64,000 bases of DNA from Micromonospora yangpuensis (lineage in GTDB: Bacteria > Actinomycetota > Actinomycetes > Mycobacteriales > Micromonosporaceae). The DNA lies in NCBI RefSeq assembly GCF_900091615.1, contig NZ_FMIA01000002.1, positions 1,426,001 through 1,490,000 on the forward strand, in the 5' to 3' direction. Positions 33,863-43,012 of the stretch are shown piece by piece. The translations under genes and the position numbers were made by a program. The notes beneath the pieces were generated by a model, which saw only the letters and a program-made list of their open reading frames with translations, was not told the origin of the DNA and did not search any database. Positions within the stretch are counted from its first letter, which is position 1, and every line of letters begins with the position of its first letter.

Positions 33863-35416
33863 CTACTGCGGGGGCTCCGACGGTGGGGGTTCCGGTGGCA
33901 GGTTGGGGGAGAGCCGCCGCAACGCGCCGAAGGTCGGCAGCAACGCCTCGTACAGCTCCTCGTGTAGCGGCAGCAGCGCCGCGTAGGTGGCGGCGGCGGC
34001 CGGGTCGGGGGTGACCGTCTGGTCGATGCGGACCAGGTCGGCCGCCACGTCGACCGAGGGGATCAGGCCCAGCGCCTGCATCCCCAGCAGCGCCGCGCCG
34101 AAGCTGGACCCCTCGTGCCCGGCCGGGAAGCGCACCGGCAGACCGAGCGCGTCGGCGAGCATCTGCCGCCACAGTGGGCTGCGGGCGAAACCGCCGCTGG
34201 CCCGCACCTCGCGTACCTCGTTGCCGGCGGCCTGCACCGACCGCAGCACCAGGGCCAGCTGCTGGCAGACCCCCTCCAGCGCGGCCCGGATCAGGTGTTC
34301 CCGGCGGTGGCCGTGGGTCAGCCCGACGTACGCCCCGCGCGGCAGCGCGCTCCAGTGCGGGGCCCGCTCACTGAGCAGGTACGGCAGCATGATCAGCCCG
34401 CCGGAGCCGACCGGGGCGCGGGCGGCCAGCGCCAGCAGCTCCTCCTCGGGCTGGTCGCCCAGGTCGGGGGCGAGCGCGTCGCCGGTCCAGCCGAGCACGA
34501 TGCCGCCGTTGTTGATCGCGCCGCCGACCACCCAGCGTCGTTCGGTGAGCGCGTAGCAGAACACCCCGCCGAGCGGGTCGACGGCGGGCTGCTCCACCAT
34601 CACCCGCAACGCGCCGCTGGTGCCGATGGAGCAGGCCAGCACGCCGGGGCGGACCGCGCCGAGGCCCAGGTTGGCCAGCGGGCCGTCACCGGCGCCGACC
34701 ACCACCGGGGTGCCGGCCGGCAGTCCGGTGGCGCGGGCCGCCGCCGGGGTGAGGCCGGGCAGCACACCGGTGGTGGGGACCAGCCGGGGCAGCTGCGCCT
34801 CGGTGATGCCGGCGATGCCCAGCGCCTCCGGGTCCCAGGCCAGCCGGTGGATGTCGAACAGCCCGGTGCCGGAGGCCAGCGAGTGGTCGGTGACCAGCTC
34901 ACCGCAGAGCCGCCGCAGGACCAGGTCCTTGCTGCCCACCCAGTGCGCGACCTGCTCGAAGAGCCGGATCTTCTGCTCGGCGTACCAGACCAGTTTGGGC
35001 AGTGGGGCCATCGGGTGCACGGGGGTGCCGGTCCGGCGGTGCAGGGCCAGCGCGTTGGCCCCGGCGCGCAGCCGTTCGGCCTGCCCGCTGGCGCGCGAGT
35101 CGGCCCAGGTGAGCACGGGGGTCAGCGGTTCGCCGTGTACGTCGAGGCCGATCAGGCTGTGCATCGCCGAGCTGAACGACAACCCGGCGACCGGCCGGGC
35201 CAGCCCGGCGACGACCACCCGGACGGTCTCCAGCACGGCGGCATGGATCAGCTCGAAGTCCTGTTCGGCGTGACCGGGCCGGGGCGCGTCGAGCGGGTAA
35301 CCGACCGCGTGGCTGCCGAGCTGCCGCCCGTCGGTGTCGTAGGCCACCGCCTTGGTGCTGGTGGTGCCGATGTCGACGCCGATCACCACCGGTCGGTCGG
35401 CTGCGGAGCCTCCCAC
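33863..35416 (-). CDS. gntK: FGGY carbohydrate kinase, gluconokinase type
   Basis: The 517-residue kinase has the ATPase-fold phosphate motif VIGVDIGTTSTKAVAYD at the start. It continues with SFSSAMHSLIGLDVHGEP, an adenosine motif GAGDGPLANLGLGAV, CSIGTSGALRV, and RASGGFARSPLWRQMLADALG. Residues such as HSLIGLD and NNGGIVLGW match bacterial FGGY gluconokinases better than xylulokinases or glycerol kinases. It would convert gluconate to 6-phosphogluconate for the pentose phosphate pathway. A palindrome upstream probably binds its regulator. No permease is adjacent. Confidence 0.78.
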   Translation of the reverse strand: MGGSAADRPVVIGVDIGTTSTKAVAYDTDGRQLGSHAVGYPLDAPRPGHAEQDFELIHAAVLETVRVVVAGLARPVAGLSFSSAMHSLIGLDVHGEPLTPVLTWADSRASGQAERLRAGANALALHRRTGTPVHPMAPLPKLVWYAEQKIRLFEQVAHWVGSKDLVLRRLCGELVTDHSLASGTGLFDIHRLAWDPEALGIAGITEAQLPRLVPTTGVLPGLTPAAARATGLPAGTPVVVGAGDGPLANLGLGAVRPGVLACSIGTSGALRVMVEQPAVDPLGGVFCYALTERRWVVGGAINNGGIVLGWTGDALAPDLGDQPEEELLALAARAPVGSGGLIMLPYLLSERAPHWSALPRGAYVGLTHGHRREHLIRAALEGVCQQLALVLRSVQAAGNEVREVRASGGFARSPLWRQMLADALGLPVRFPAGHEGSSFGAALLGMQALGLIPSVDVAADLVRIDQTVTPDPAAAATYAALLPLHEELYEALLPTFGALRRLSPNLPPEPPPSEPPQ

Positions 35417-35458
35417 GCGCGCACCCCCTGACTCCCGCGCCGAGTCCGGCGCGAATTT

Positions 35459-35476
35459 ATCATTCGATCGGATGAT
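35459..35476. promoter_or_regulatory. Palindromic operator upstream of the gluconokinase
   Basis: ATCATTCGATCGGATGAT is an 18-bp palindrome with one mismatched pair, 43 bp before the kinase start. It has the shape of a GntR- or FadR-type dimer site. A TTGACA hexamer on the plus strand lies at 35491-35496, and TTGTCA on the minus strand overlaps it. Confidence 0.6.
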
Positions 35477-35566
35477 TTACCCCCTGCGGGTTGACAACTC
35501 TCCGTCTGCCACTCGTTGACCAGGGCGACACCCCAGATTGGTGGCCTGCACGGCGGAGGAGTCGGC

Positions 35567-36709
35567 ATGGCGAGGACTGATTCGACGGGTACCTGGCGGT
35601 ACCGCTGGGCGCACCGGGAGAACGACCGGTTGCGGCAGGCGTACCGTGATGCCGAGCTGACCTGGCGACGGCGCGACGAGGAGCTGCGGCGCATGCGCGC
35701 GGCGGCGCTCGGGTTCCGGGCCGCCGCCACGGCCGCACCCGGCCTGCCGCTGGAACTCGACAGCGACGAGCGGGTGCACTGGGTGGCGCCGGCCGCGCAG
35801 CTGGTCGAGAGCCGGCACTCGGCGGTGCTGCCGGCCCCGGAGTTGTCCGTCCCGGTCTCCGGCGCCCGGCCGCGCCCGCGCCGCCCCGACGGCCTGCGGG
35901 TGCTCGACACCGGCCTGGCCGTGATCACCAACCACCGGCTGGTGCTGCTCGGCGGCCGGGGCCGCCGCGACTGGGCGTACGGCCGGATCAGCGGCCTGGC
36001 GCACGACCCGGCGGCACCGGTGACCCTGATCCAGGTGCTGGACCGGCGGCCGGCCTCCGGGCTGCTGCTGCCGCCGGCCACCGTCGCCGAGTTCCGGCTC
36101 ACCCTGACCCTGGCCTTCGCCGACGTGATCGAGCAGGGTCCGGCCGTCGTCGCGCAGCTCGACGAGCTGATCGCCGAACACGACCAGGTACGCCCGTTCC
36201 GTCCCGAGATCGTCACCCCGGCGCAGGCCCAGTTCACCGCGCGGGTACCCGGCGGCCGGCGGACCGTGGCGGCGGCAGCGGCCGGACTGCTGCTGATACC
36301 CGCCGTGCTTGTCGACTCCGACCCACCCGGCCCGACCGGCACCCAGGCTGCCGTCGCCGCCACCGGCGAGGTCGCCGCGCCGGTGGCGGCGACGGCGCGG
36401 CCCGCCACCTCGCCGACCCGGACCCGGTCACCGAAGCCCCGCCGGGCCACCGGCGGCGGCACCGCGACCCCGTCGCCCCGGGACCGGTTCTGCGGCGCAC
36501 CCCGCAACCCCTTCGGGTACGACTTCTGCGACGGCCAGCAGATCTGGACGCCCGCCACCGAGTTCTGCGACTGGTTCTCCTGTGGCCAGGACTTCCAGGA
36601 CGGCCGGGGCTACCTGGTGCAGTGCCGTGACGGCTCGTTCAGCCGCTCCGGCGGCCAACCGGACGCCTGCGACCTGCACCGGGGCGTCCGCCGTACCCTG
36701 CACTCCTGA
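35567..36709 (+). CDS. Membrane protein with helical cytoplasmic N-terminus and Cys-rich extracytoplasmic tail
   Basis: From ATG 35567 (GGAGGAG upstream) the product has 380 residues. A charged helical start (RWAHRENDRLRQAYRDAELT) precedes a beta-rich cytoplasmic domain with TNHRLVLLGGRGRRDWAYG, resembling small PH-like/GRAM-like folds. One transmembrane helix (about 230-248) and a Thr/Pro linker follow. The secreted tail of about 75 residues contains six cysteines, beginning RFCGAPRNPFGYDFCDG. Similar proteins with an excalibur-like or Cys-rich tail are common in actinobacteria. The role is unknown. Confidence 0.68.
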   Translation: MARTDSTGTWRYRWAHRENDRLRQAYRDAELTWRRRDEELRRMRAAALGFRAAATAAPGLPLELDSDERVHWVAPAAQLVESRHSAVLPAPELSVPVSGARPRPRRPDGLRVLDTGLAVITNHRLVLLGGRGRRDWAYGRISGLAHDPAAPVTLIQVLDRRPASGLLLPPATVAEFRLTLTLAFADVIEQGPAVVAQLDELIAEHDQVRPFRPEIVTPAQAQFTARVPGGRRTVAAAAAGLLLIPAVLVDSDPPGPTGTQAAVAATGEVAAPVAATARPATSPTRTRSPKPRRATGGGTATPSPRDRFCGAPRNPFGYDFCDGQQIWTPATEFCDWFSCGQDFQDGRGYLVQCRDGSFSRSGGQPDACDLHRGVRRTLHS

Positions 36710-36771
36710 GCCGGTAGCCGAGGTCCCGAGCCCGCTCAAGGGCAGCTGAGCCGGGGTGGCGCGGCTGTTCC

Positions 36772-37185
36772 ATGATGTCTGGCGTGATCCAACGCAACCG
36801 CAAGCGGGACTACTGCGACTGTGCCGGCCCGAGCTGCGACAGCCCGAACTGCGACGGCCCGGGTTGCTGCGACTTCGGACTCTTCTCCTTCCTGCTCACC
36901 CTCGGCGCGGCCACCGCCCAGGTCACCCGGGCGCCCCTGGTCGACCGGGCCGGCCGGGCCGCGATCGGCGGCTACCGGCGCTGGCTGTCGCACCGCTGGC
37001 CCGGCCGGTGCCGCTTCACCCCGACCTGCAGCGGGTACGGCCTCACCGCCGTCGAGCGGTACGGCCTGGCGGTGGGCGGCCGGATGGCGGCCGACCGGCT
37101 GCGCCGTTGCCGTCCACCGGTGCCACTCGGCACCCATGATCCGGTGCCGCCGGGTACCCACGATCCGGTGGCTCCCTCGCCTTGA
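36772..37185 (+). CDS. yidD: YidD membrane insertion efficiency factor with Cys-rich N-terminal extension
   Basis: The central part of this 137-residue product (about 53-110) carries the YidD signature GRCRFTPTCSGYGLTAVERYG. YidD is a small membrane-associated protein thought to assist YidC in inserting membrane proteins; it normally sits next to yidC/rnpA, but here it does not, so this may be an additional paralogue. The first 40 residues are unusual: seven cysteines in DYCDCAGPSCDSPNCDGPGCC, a possible metal-binding module. The tail holds a duplicated GTHDPV. Confidence 0.78.
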   Translation: MMSGVIQRNRKRDYCDCAGPSCDSPNCDGPGCCDFGLFSFLLTLGAATAQVTRAPLVDRAGRAAIGGYRRWLSHRWPGRCRFTPTCSGYGLTAVERYGLAVGGRMAADRLRRCRPPVPLGTHDPVPPGTHDPVAPSP

Positions 37186-37447
37186 CCGGCCTGGAGGATC
37201 TTGGAAGAAATCGGCCCTCGGAGGGGCACTTTCCTGCCAGTATCTTGTCCGCGTCCGAAGGGTGACCTGCGCTCGGCGTCGACCACACAGCCCTTGGCCC
37301 GCTCGGCTACCGAACTGCTCATCTGGGTCTCCCGCCAGTGGGAGGCGGCCGGTAGGGTTCGAGGATCATCGGTGGGAGGATCAAGAGGCGCAATGGTCGG
37401 TTAGCTGATCCCCACGTTGCATCGTCGCAGCCAGCCAAAGGTGTCCC
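37186..37447. other. Intergenic region before the large helicase
   Basis: This 262-bp region has no gene with plausible codon use. It probably holds the promoter of the helicase gene. A weak repeated GGTGGGAGGATC-like purine stretch occurs near 37370. Confidence 0.3.
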
Positions 37448-40400
37448 ATGCTCTCCCGCTCCACCGTGGTCTCCGCCACCGAGTCGCCGTCGCTGATCCT
37501 CGACCGGGTCACCTCCCTGGTCGACTATCTGATGGCCGTCCGCGCCCAGCAGGAGAAGCCGGCCCGGACGGTGCCGACGGCCGATGCGTACTGGCAGCAC
37601 GGCCTGCCCGGGCACGTCGACTGCGAGGTCGGGGCGGACCCCGACGGGGTGAGCTGGCTACGGGTCGGCCTGCCCGCCGCCCCCGCCCACCCGGCCGGCG
37701 AAGCCGACCAGGACACCCCCGTCGACCCGGACGAGCAGGCCCAGCGCATCGACCAGGTGCGGGAGCTGCACCGTAGCCTCTTCGACCTGAAGCACCGGGT
37801 CGACATGAGCGCCGGCAGTCACGAGCTGGTCTGGGGCCACGGGATCCTGCGCACCGAGGTCGCCGGCCACCAGGTGCGGTACCCGCTGGTGGTGACCCCG
37901 GTGGCCATCGAGTACGACGCCGACCGGTCGATGGTCCGGGTGGTGCCGCAGGGGGCCGCCCGCCTGCAGACCGACCCGTTGACCGGCCTCGACCAGCGGT
38001 ACCTCGGTCAGCTGCTGGCCCTGGCCGGTGCCGGTGGGCAGCTCGACCTCGACGTCTGGAACGACCTCGACCGGCGGGAGTTCTTCGAGCGGGCGTTGCG
38101 TCGGCTCGGCCACGATCCGGTGGTGCGCGACATCGACGCGCCGGCCCCGACCGGGCCGCACGTGCACGACACCGGGGTGCTCTTCGTGCGGCCCCGGCAG
38201 CGGATGCTGCGCCGGTTCCTGGAGGAGCTGCGGTCCCGGCTGCTGGCCGGCGACACCACAAGCATCGGGGCGCTGGCCGCGATCCTGGCCCACGAGCCGA
38301 GCCGGCTGCGGATGCCGCAGGACCAGCCGGAGCGCTGGCAGCCGCTGGGGGAGCGGCTGCTGATGCCGCTGCCCACCAACGAGGCCCAGGAGTCCATCGC
38401 CCGTCGCCTCGCCGAGCACCGTAACGTCGCCGTGCAGGGCCCGCCGGGCACCGGCAAGACGCACACCATCCGCAACCTGATCTGCCACCTGATGGCCCAC
38501 GGCAAGCGGGTGCTGGTGGTGGCGCAGAAGGAGGACCCGTTGCGGGTCCTGCGCGACGGTCTGCCGCCGGAGATCCAGTCGCTCTGCCTGGCCGTGCTCG
38601 GCCGCTCCACCGACCAGCTCGTGCAGCTGCAGCTGGCCGCCCGGGAGTTGTCCGACCGGGGGGCCACCCTGGACCGGCGCGCCGAGCAGCAGCGGGTCGA
38701 CCGGCTGCGGCGACAGTTGGCGGAGGCCGAACGGGACCTCGGGCAGGCGCTCGCCGGTCTGCGCACCATGGCGGAGAACGAGTCCGCCCAGTACGAGATC
38801 GACGGCATCCGGCTCTCCCCCAGCGACGTCGGCACCTGGCTGCGCGAGCGTGCCGACCGCTACGGCGACCTGCCCGACGCGGTCCCGGCCGACCTCGACG
38901 CCCCGCTGACCGTCGAGGAGTTCACCGACCTGCTCGACCTCGCCCGGCGTACCCGGCGGGCCGACCGGACCCAGGCGGTGCGGCACCTGCCGACGGTGGC
39001 CGAGCTGCCGGACGCGGCGACGGTGCTGGCCGACCGCGAGGAGCTGGCCGAGGTCCGCGCCGAGCTGGACCACCTCGCCGCCGCGGGGGTGGTCCTGCCG
39101 GAGGTCCGGGAGTTCGGCCGGGCCGGCCTGGCGGAGCTGGGCGGGCAGCTGCGGGAGGCGATGGCCCTGCTCGCCGACCGGGAGGGCGCCTGGACCGACC
39201 GGCTGGCCACCCTCCTGCAGGCCGACCCCAACTGGCGGGCCCGGTGGGAGGACCACGTCGACGCCTGCGAGCGGGTGCTGGCCGAGCTGGCCGAGGCCGC
39301 CCGGGTCATCGCCGGGCACCAGGTGACCGTCTTCGAGGCCCACCTGACCGAGCCGCGCCGGCTCCTGGCGCAACTCGGCGAGCTGCGTCAACGCTTCGCC
39401 GCCGGCAAGGGCGTGCACAAGGTCTTCCAGGCCACCCTGGCCCGGGTCGCCGGCGAGTGCCGGATCGACGGCGAGGTCCTGCGCGGCGTCGACGACGTGG
39501 ACATGGTCGTCGCCTACGTGACCAGCCGCCGGCTGCAACGGGAGCTGACCACCCGCTGGGACGAGTGGCGGCAGACCCTCGACCTGGCCGACCTGGACGA
39601 CCAGCCGGAGCGCTGGAGCGGGCAGCTGCTCACCGCCGCGGCCACCGCCCTGGACTGGGACCGCCGCCGCTGGCCCACCCTGCTGGCCGAGCTGCGCCGG
39701 CTGCTGCCCCGGGTGGAGCGCACCGTCGACGTACATCGGTTGGCGGCCCTGGAGGACGTGGTCGACAGGTGCGCGGACGTCTTCGTCCACGACCGGCTGG
39801 TCTCCGAGGAACGGCAGCTCGACGCGTTGTTGCAGGCCGGCATGGTGCACCCCGAGGCCAGCGAGCTGTGGCGGCTGCTCGACCAGAGCCGCCAGCGGGC
39901 CGACCTGGCCGGCTGGGACACCCTGGTCGACGAGGTACGCCGGCTCGCCGCGCTGCGCCCGGCGGCGCTGCGCTTCGCCCAGCTCACCGACCGGCTGCGC
40001 CCGGTCGCTCCGGGGTGGACCGCACAGCTCGACGACGGCTCCGCGATCCCGCCCGGCACCGGCGCGGACTGCCTGCGCCGCTGGCAGTGGCGGCAGGCGC
40101 AGAGCTGGTTCGACAGCGTGGTGGGCAGCGTGGATCCGGTCGCCGTGGGCCGTCGGGTCGACCGCAGCCGGGAGCGGATCCGGCAGCTCACCCGGGAACT
40201 CGTGGTCGCCTCGGCCTGGTTGGAGGTGTCGCTGGCCCTGGACGACCGGCGGCGGGCCGCGCTGGCCGACTGGACCACCGCGCTACGCAAGATCGGCAAG
40301 GGCACCGGCCGCAACGCCGCCCAGTGGCAGGCACACGCGCAGAAGGCGATGACGGCCGCCGTGGACGCCGTACCGGTCTGGGTGATGTCGATCGACCGGG

Positions 40401-41668
40401 CGATCGAGCAGTTCGCCGGCGGGGCCCGCTTCGACGTGGTGATCGTCGACGAGGCGTCCCAGGCCGACCTCTTCGCGCTGCCCGTGCTCAGCCTCGCCGA
40501 GCGGGCCGTGGTGGTCGGCGACGACCAGCAGATCGGTCCGCAGCTCTCCTTCGTCGGTACGGTCACCAACCTGATCGACGCGCACCTGACCGACGTGCCC
40601 TCGGCGGAGCACTTCGACCCGGAGAGCAGTCTCTACGACCACGCGGTGCGCCGCTCGCCGGAGCGGATCCTGCTCACCGAGCACTTCCGCTCGGTGCCGG
40701 CGATCATCGGTTTCTCCAGCGACACCTACTACGGCGGTGAGATCGAGCCGCTGCGTACCGACCGGCCGGCCGGCATCGGCGACCCGGTCACCGCCGTGTA
40801 CGTCCCCGAGGGCATCCGCCAGGACCTGCCGACGTACGGCAACGTCAACGTCGCCGAGGCCGAGGCGCTGGTCACCCGGGTGGCCGCGATCGTCGCCGAC
40901 CCGGCGTACGCCGGCCGGAGCATCGGCGTGGTGAGCCTGCTCAGCACCAGCGGACAGGCGCTGTACCTGCTGTCCCGGATCCGGGAGACCGTCGGCGAGG
41001 AGGAGATGGAGCGGCGTCGGCTGCGCGTCGGTGACCCGTACACCTTCCAGGGCGACGAACGCGACGTCGTGCTGGTGTCGACGGTGGTCTCGGCGCACAA
41101 CGGCCCGGTCGCCGCCTTCACCAAACGCGACCACCACCGGCGGGTCAACGTGGCCGCCTCCCGGGCGCGCGACCAGCTCTGGGTCTTCCACTCGGTGCAG
41201 CCCGCCGACCTGCGCGCCGACGACGCCCGGGGTCTGCTGCTTACCTACTGCCAGCAGGCCACCGGGGCGGAGGAGAGCTACGGGCAGCTCGAACAGCGCT
41301 GCGACAGCGACTTCGAACGCGAGGTGCTGCGCCGCCTGCTGCGCCGGGGCCACCGTCCGTTGCCGCAGTTCCGCATCGGCGGGTACCGGATCGACTTCGT
41401 GCTGCCCGCCCCGGACGGCCGCCGGCTGGCTGTCGAGTGTGACGGCGACGCGTACCACGGCCCGGACCAGTGGGAGAGCGACATGCGCCGGCAGGCGGTG
41501 CTGGAGCGGGTCGGCAACTGCGTCTTCGTCCGGATCCGGGGCAGCGTCTTCAGCCGGGACCCGGATGCGGCCCTGGAGCCACTGTGGCAGCGCATCGAGG
41601 AACTCGGCATCACGGCGGTGGGCTCCGCGGCGTCGACTGTGGTCGACGCCGCCGCACACCCGGGGTGA
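37448..41668 (+). CDS. Giant Upf1-like SF1 helicase with C-terminal Vsr/DUF559-like nuclease
   Basis: The 1406-residue protein has an N-terminal beta-rich region (about 1-290) and helicase domain 1A with Walker A GPPGTGKT (about 331). A long coiled-coil/helical insertion with many charged heptads (about 400-960) separates this from Walker B FDVVIVDEASQ (about 1000). Domain 2A ends with FQGDERDVVLVS and RVNVAASRARDQLWV (COG1112-type). From about 1280 a PD-(D/E)XK nuclease of the Vsr/DUF559 group follows, with YRIDFVLPAPDGRRLAVECDG and YHGPDQWESDMRRQAVLERVG. Unwinding coupled to cleavage is typical of restriction or anti-phage effectors, and such fusions occur in defence islands. It stands alone, with no methylase or obvious partner. 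Confidence 0.85.
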   Translation: MLSRSTVVSATESPSLILDRVTSLVDYLMAVRAQQEKPARTVPTADAYWQHGLPGHVDCEVGADPDGVSWLRVGLPAAPAHPAGEADQDTPVDPDEQAQRIDQVRELHRSLFDLKHRVDMSAGSHELVWGHGILRTEVAGHQVRYPLVVTPVAIEYDADRSMVRVVPQGAARLQTDPLTGLDQRYLGQLLALAGAGGQLDLDVWNDLDRREFFERALRRLGHDPVVRDIDAPAPTGPHVHDTGVLFVRPRQRMLRRFLEELRSRLLAGDTTSIGALAAILAHEPSRLRMPQDQPERWQPLGERLLMPLPTNEAQESIARRLAEHRNVAVQGPPGTGKTHTIRNLICHLMAHGKRVLVVAQKEDPLRVLRDGLPPEIQSLCLAVLGRSTDQLVQLQLAARELSDRGATLDRRAEQQRVDRLRRQLAEAERDLGQALAGLRTMAENESAQYEIDGIRLSPSDVGTWLRERADRYGDLPDAVPADLDAPLTVEEFTDLLDLARRTRRADRTQAVRHLPTVAELPDAATVLADREELAEVRAELDHLAAAGVVLPEVREFGRAGLAELGGQLREAMALLADREGAWTDRLATLLQADPNWRARWEDHVDACERVLAELAEAARVIAGHQVTVFEAHLTEPRRLLAQLGELRQRFAAGKGVHKVFQATLARVAGECRIDGEVLRGVDDVDMVVAYVTSRRLQRELTTRWDEWRQTLDLADLDDQPERWSGQLLTAAATALDWDRRRWPTLLAELRRLLPRVERTVDVHRLAALEDVVDRCADVFVHDRLVSEERQLDALLQAGMVHPEASELWRLLDQSRQRADLAGWDTLVDEVRRLAALRPAALRFAQLTDRLRPVAPGWTAQLDDGSAIPPGTGADCLRRWQWRQAQSWFDSVVGSVDPVAVGRRVDRSRERIRQLTRELVVASAWLEVSLALDDRRRAALADWTTALRKIGKGTGRNAAQWQAHAQKAMTAAVDAVPVWVMSIDRAIEQFAGGARFDVVIVDEASQADLFALPVLSLAERAVVVGDDQQIGPQLSFVGTVTNLIDAHLTDVPSAEHFDPESSLYDHAVRRSPERILLTEHFRSVPAIIGFSSDTYYGGEIEPLRTDRPAGIGDPVTAVYVPEGIRQDLPTYGNVNVAEAEALVTRVAAIVADPAYAGRSIGVVSLLSTSGQALYLLSRIRETVGEEEMERRRLRVGDPYTFQGDERDVVLVSTVVSAHNGPVAAFTKRDHHRRVNVAASRARDQLWVFHSVQPADLRADDARGLLLTYCQQATGAEESYGQLEQRCDSDFEREVLRRLLRRGHRPLPQFRIGGYRIDFVLPAPDGRRLAVECDGDAYHGPDQWESDMRRQAVLERVGNCVFVRIRGSVFSRDPDAALEPLWQRIEELGITAVGSAASTVVDAAAHPG

Positions 41669-41772
41669 ATGTCCGACAACGCAAAGTTGTTCCATTTTGG
41701 TGGCAGCAGCCACGGTGGTCCACCGCGTTGAGGGGGAGGAGTTGTCCCCACACGCGCTAGGAGCACCATTCG

Positions 41773-42882
41773 ATGGGATTCAACCGCAGGCGGACCAGGG
41801 CCGGGCTGGCGGTGACGGCCGCCGTCACCATCGCCCTCGGTGTCGGCATCGGCGCCGCTGGCGCGAGTGGCCGACAGGACTGGTGGGGGCGCGGCCAGCA
41901 GCAGCCGGCACCCACCTCCAGCACGCCGACCGAGGCGGCCGGCAGCACCGCCGCACCGGCCCCGGGGGCGACGCAGAGCACGACCCCGACCGACTCGCCG
42001 GCCTCGGCCGCGCCGGCACCGGCGACGACCGCGACGCCCACCGCCACGACCCCGGCCACCACGGTCGCGCCCTCGTCGGCCGCGCCGAAACCGGCCGCCC
42101 CGGCCACCGCCCCGCCGCGGACCTCCGCCCCGGTCCGTAAGGGAGCGGGTACGACCGCCGCCTGGGCGCCGCCGCCGGCCAACGCCAACTTCGACTACCA
42201 GATCGGCGGGGCGTACGCGCCGCCGAGCGGGGTCACTGTGGTCAGCCGGGACAGCGAGGCCAGCCCGGCCGCCGGGATCTACAACATCTGCTACGTCAAC
42301 GCCTTCCAGGCCCAGCCCGGCGCCGAGTCGTGGTGGAAGACCAACCACCCGAACCTGTTGCTGCGCGACGCCAACGGCAACCTGGTGGTCGACGAGGACT
42401 GGGACGAGCTGATGCTGGACTTCTCCACCGAGGCCAAGCGCACCGCGCTCACCCGGATCGTCGGCGATTGGATCGACACGTGCGCCAGCAAGGGGTTCAA
42501 GGCCATCGAGCCGGACAACCTCGACTCGTACACCCGCTCCAAGGGTCTGCTGACCCGGGCGCAGGCCGTGTCGTACGCGGCGTCGCTGAGCGCGTACGCC
42601 CACAGCAAGGGCCTCGCCGTGGCCCAGAAGAACCTCGCCGAGCTGAGCACCGCCGACGCCCGTAAGGCCGGCTTCGACTTCGCCGTCGCCGAGGAGTGCG
42701 CCACCTGGAACGAGTGCGACGCCTACACCGCCACGTACGGCAACCACGTGATCGTCATCGAGTACACCGAGAGCGGCTACACCAAGGCGTGCCGCTCACA
42801 CGGCAGTACGCTCTCGGTCGTGCTGCGCGATCTCGACGTCACCACCCCGGGCTCGCGGTCGTACGTCCGGAAGGCCTGCTGA
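41773..42882 (+). CDS. Secreted GH114-type endo-alpha-1,4-polygalactosaminidase
   Basis: The 369-residue product has a signal peptide (about 1-31) and a long Thr/Ala/Pro linker (about 40-135). The TIM-barrel of the GH114 / TM1410 superfamily starts FDYQIGGAY and includes AGIYNICYVNAFQ, LMLDFS, GFKAIEPDNLDSY, AVAQKNLAEL and VAEECATWNECDAYT. Asp/Glu residues in IEPDNLD and AEEC are the likely catalytic acids. The family cleaves alpha-1,4-galactosamine polymers. It is followed within 30 bases by a strong hairpin. Confidence 0.83.
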   Translation: MGFNRRRTRAGLAVTAAVTIALGVGIGAAGASGRQDWWGRGQQQPAPTSSTPTEAAGSTAAPAPGATQSTTPTDSPASAAPAPATTATPTATTPATTVAPSSAAPKPAAPATAPPRTSAPVRKGAGTTAAWAPPPANANFDYQIGGAYAPPSGVTVVSRDSEASPAAGIYNICYVNAFQAQPGAESWWKTNHPNLLLRDANGNLVVDEDWDELMLDFSTEAKRTALTRIVGDWIDTCASKGFKAIEPDNLDSYTRSKGLLTRAQAVSYAASLSAYAHSKGLAVAQKNLAELSTADARKAGFDFAVAEECATWNECDAYTATYGNHVIVIEYTESGYTKACRSHGSTLSVVLRDLDVTTPGSRSYVRKAC

Positions 42883-42908
42883 GCCACTGTCCCTGTTCCG
42901 CGACGCCG

Positions 42909-42945
42909 CCGAGATCTCCGGTGCCCGCCCCGGGCCCGGAGATCT
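42909..42945 (+). terminator. Hairpin after the GH114 gene, in the sigma-factor leader
   Basis: CCGAGATCTCCGG pairs with CCGGAGATCT, and the inner sequence continues as GCCCG-CCC-CGGGC, giving a nearly continuous stem with one bulge. It could terminate the hydrolase transcript or attenuate expression of the sigma-factor gene downstream. Confidence 0.65.
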
Positions 42946-43012
42946 CCGGCGTGCCGCCACCCGTGAGGTCGGCGCTGTCCACACCGGTCAGCCGGCGGAC
43001 TTCGACGAGTTC

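Noticed and set aside
41278..42747. Minus-strand open frame opposite the GH114 gene
   Set aside because: The product is Gly/Arg/Val-rich and mirrors the linker of the GH114 protein.
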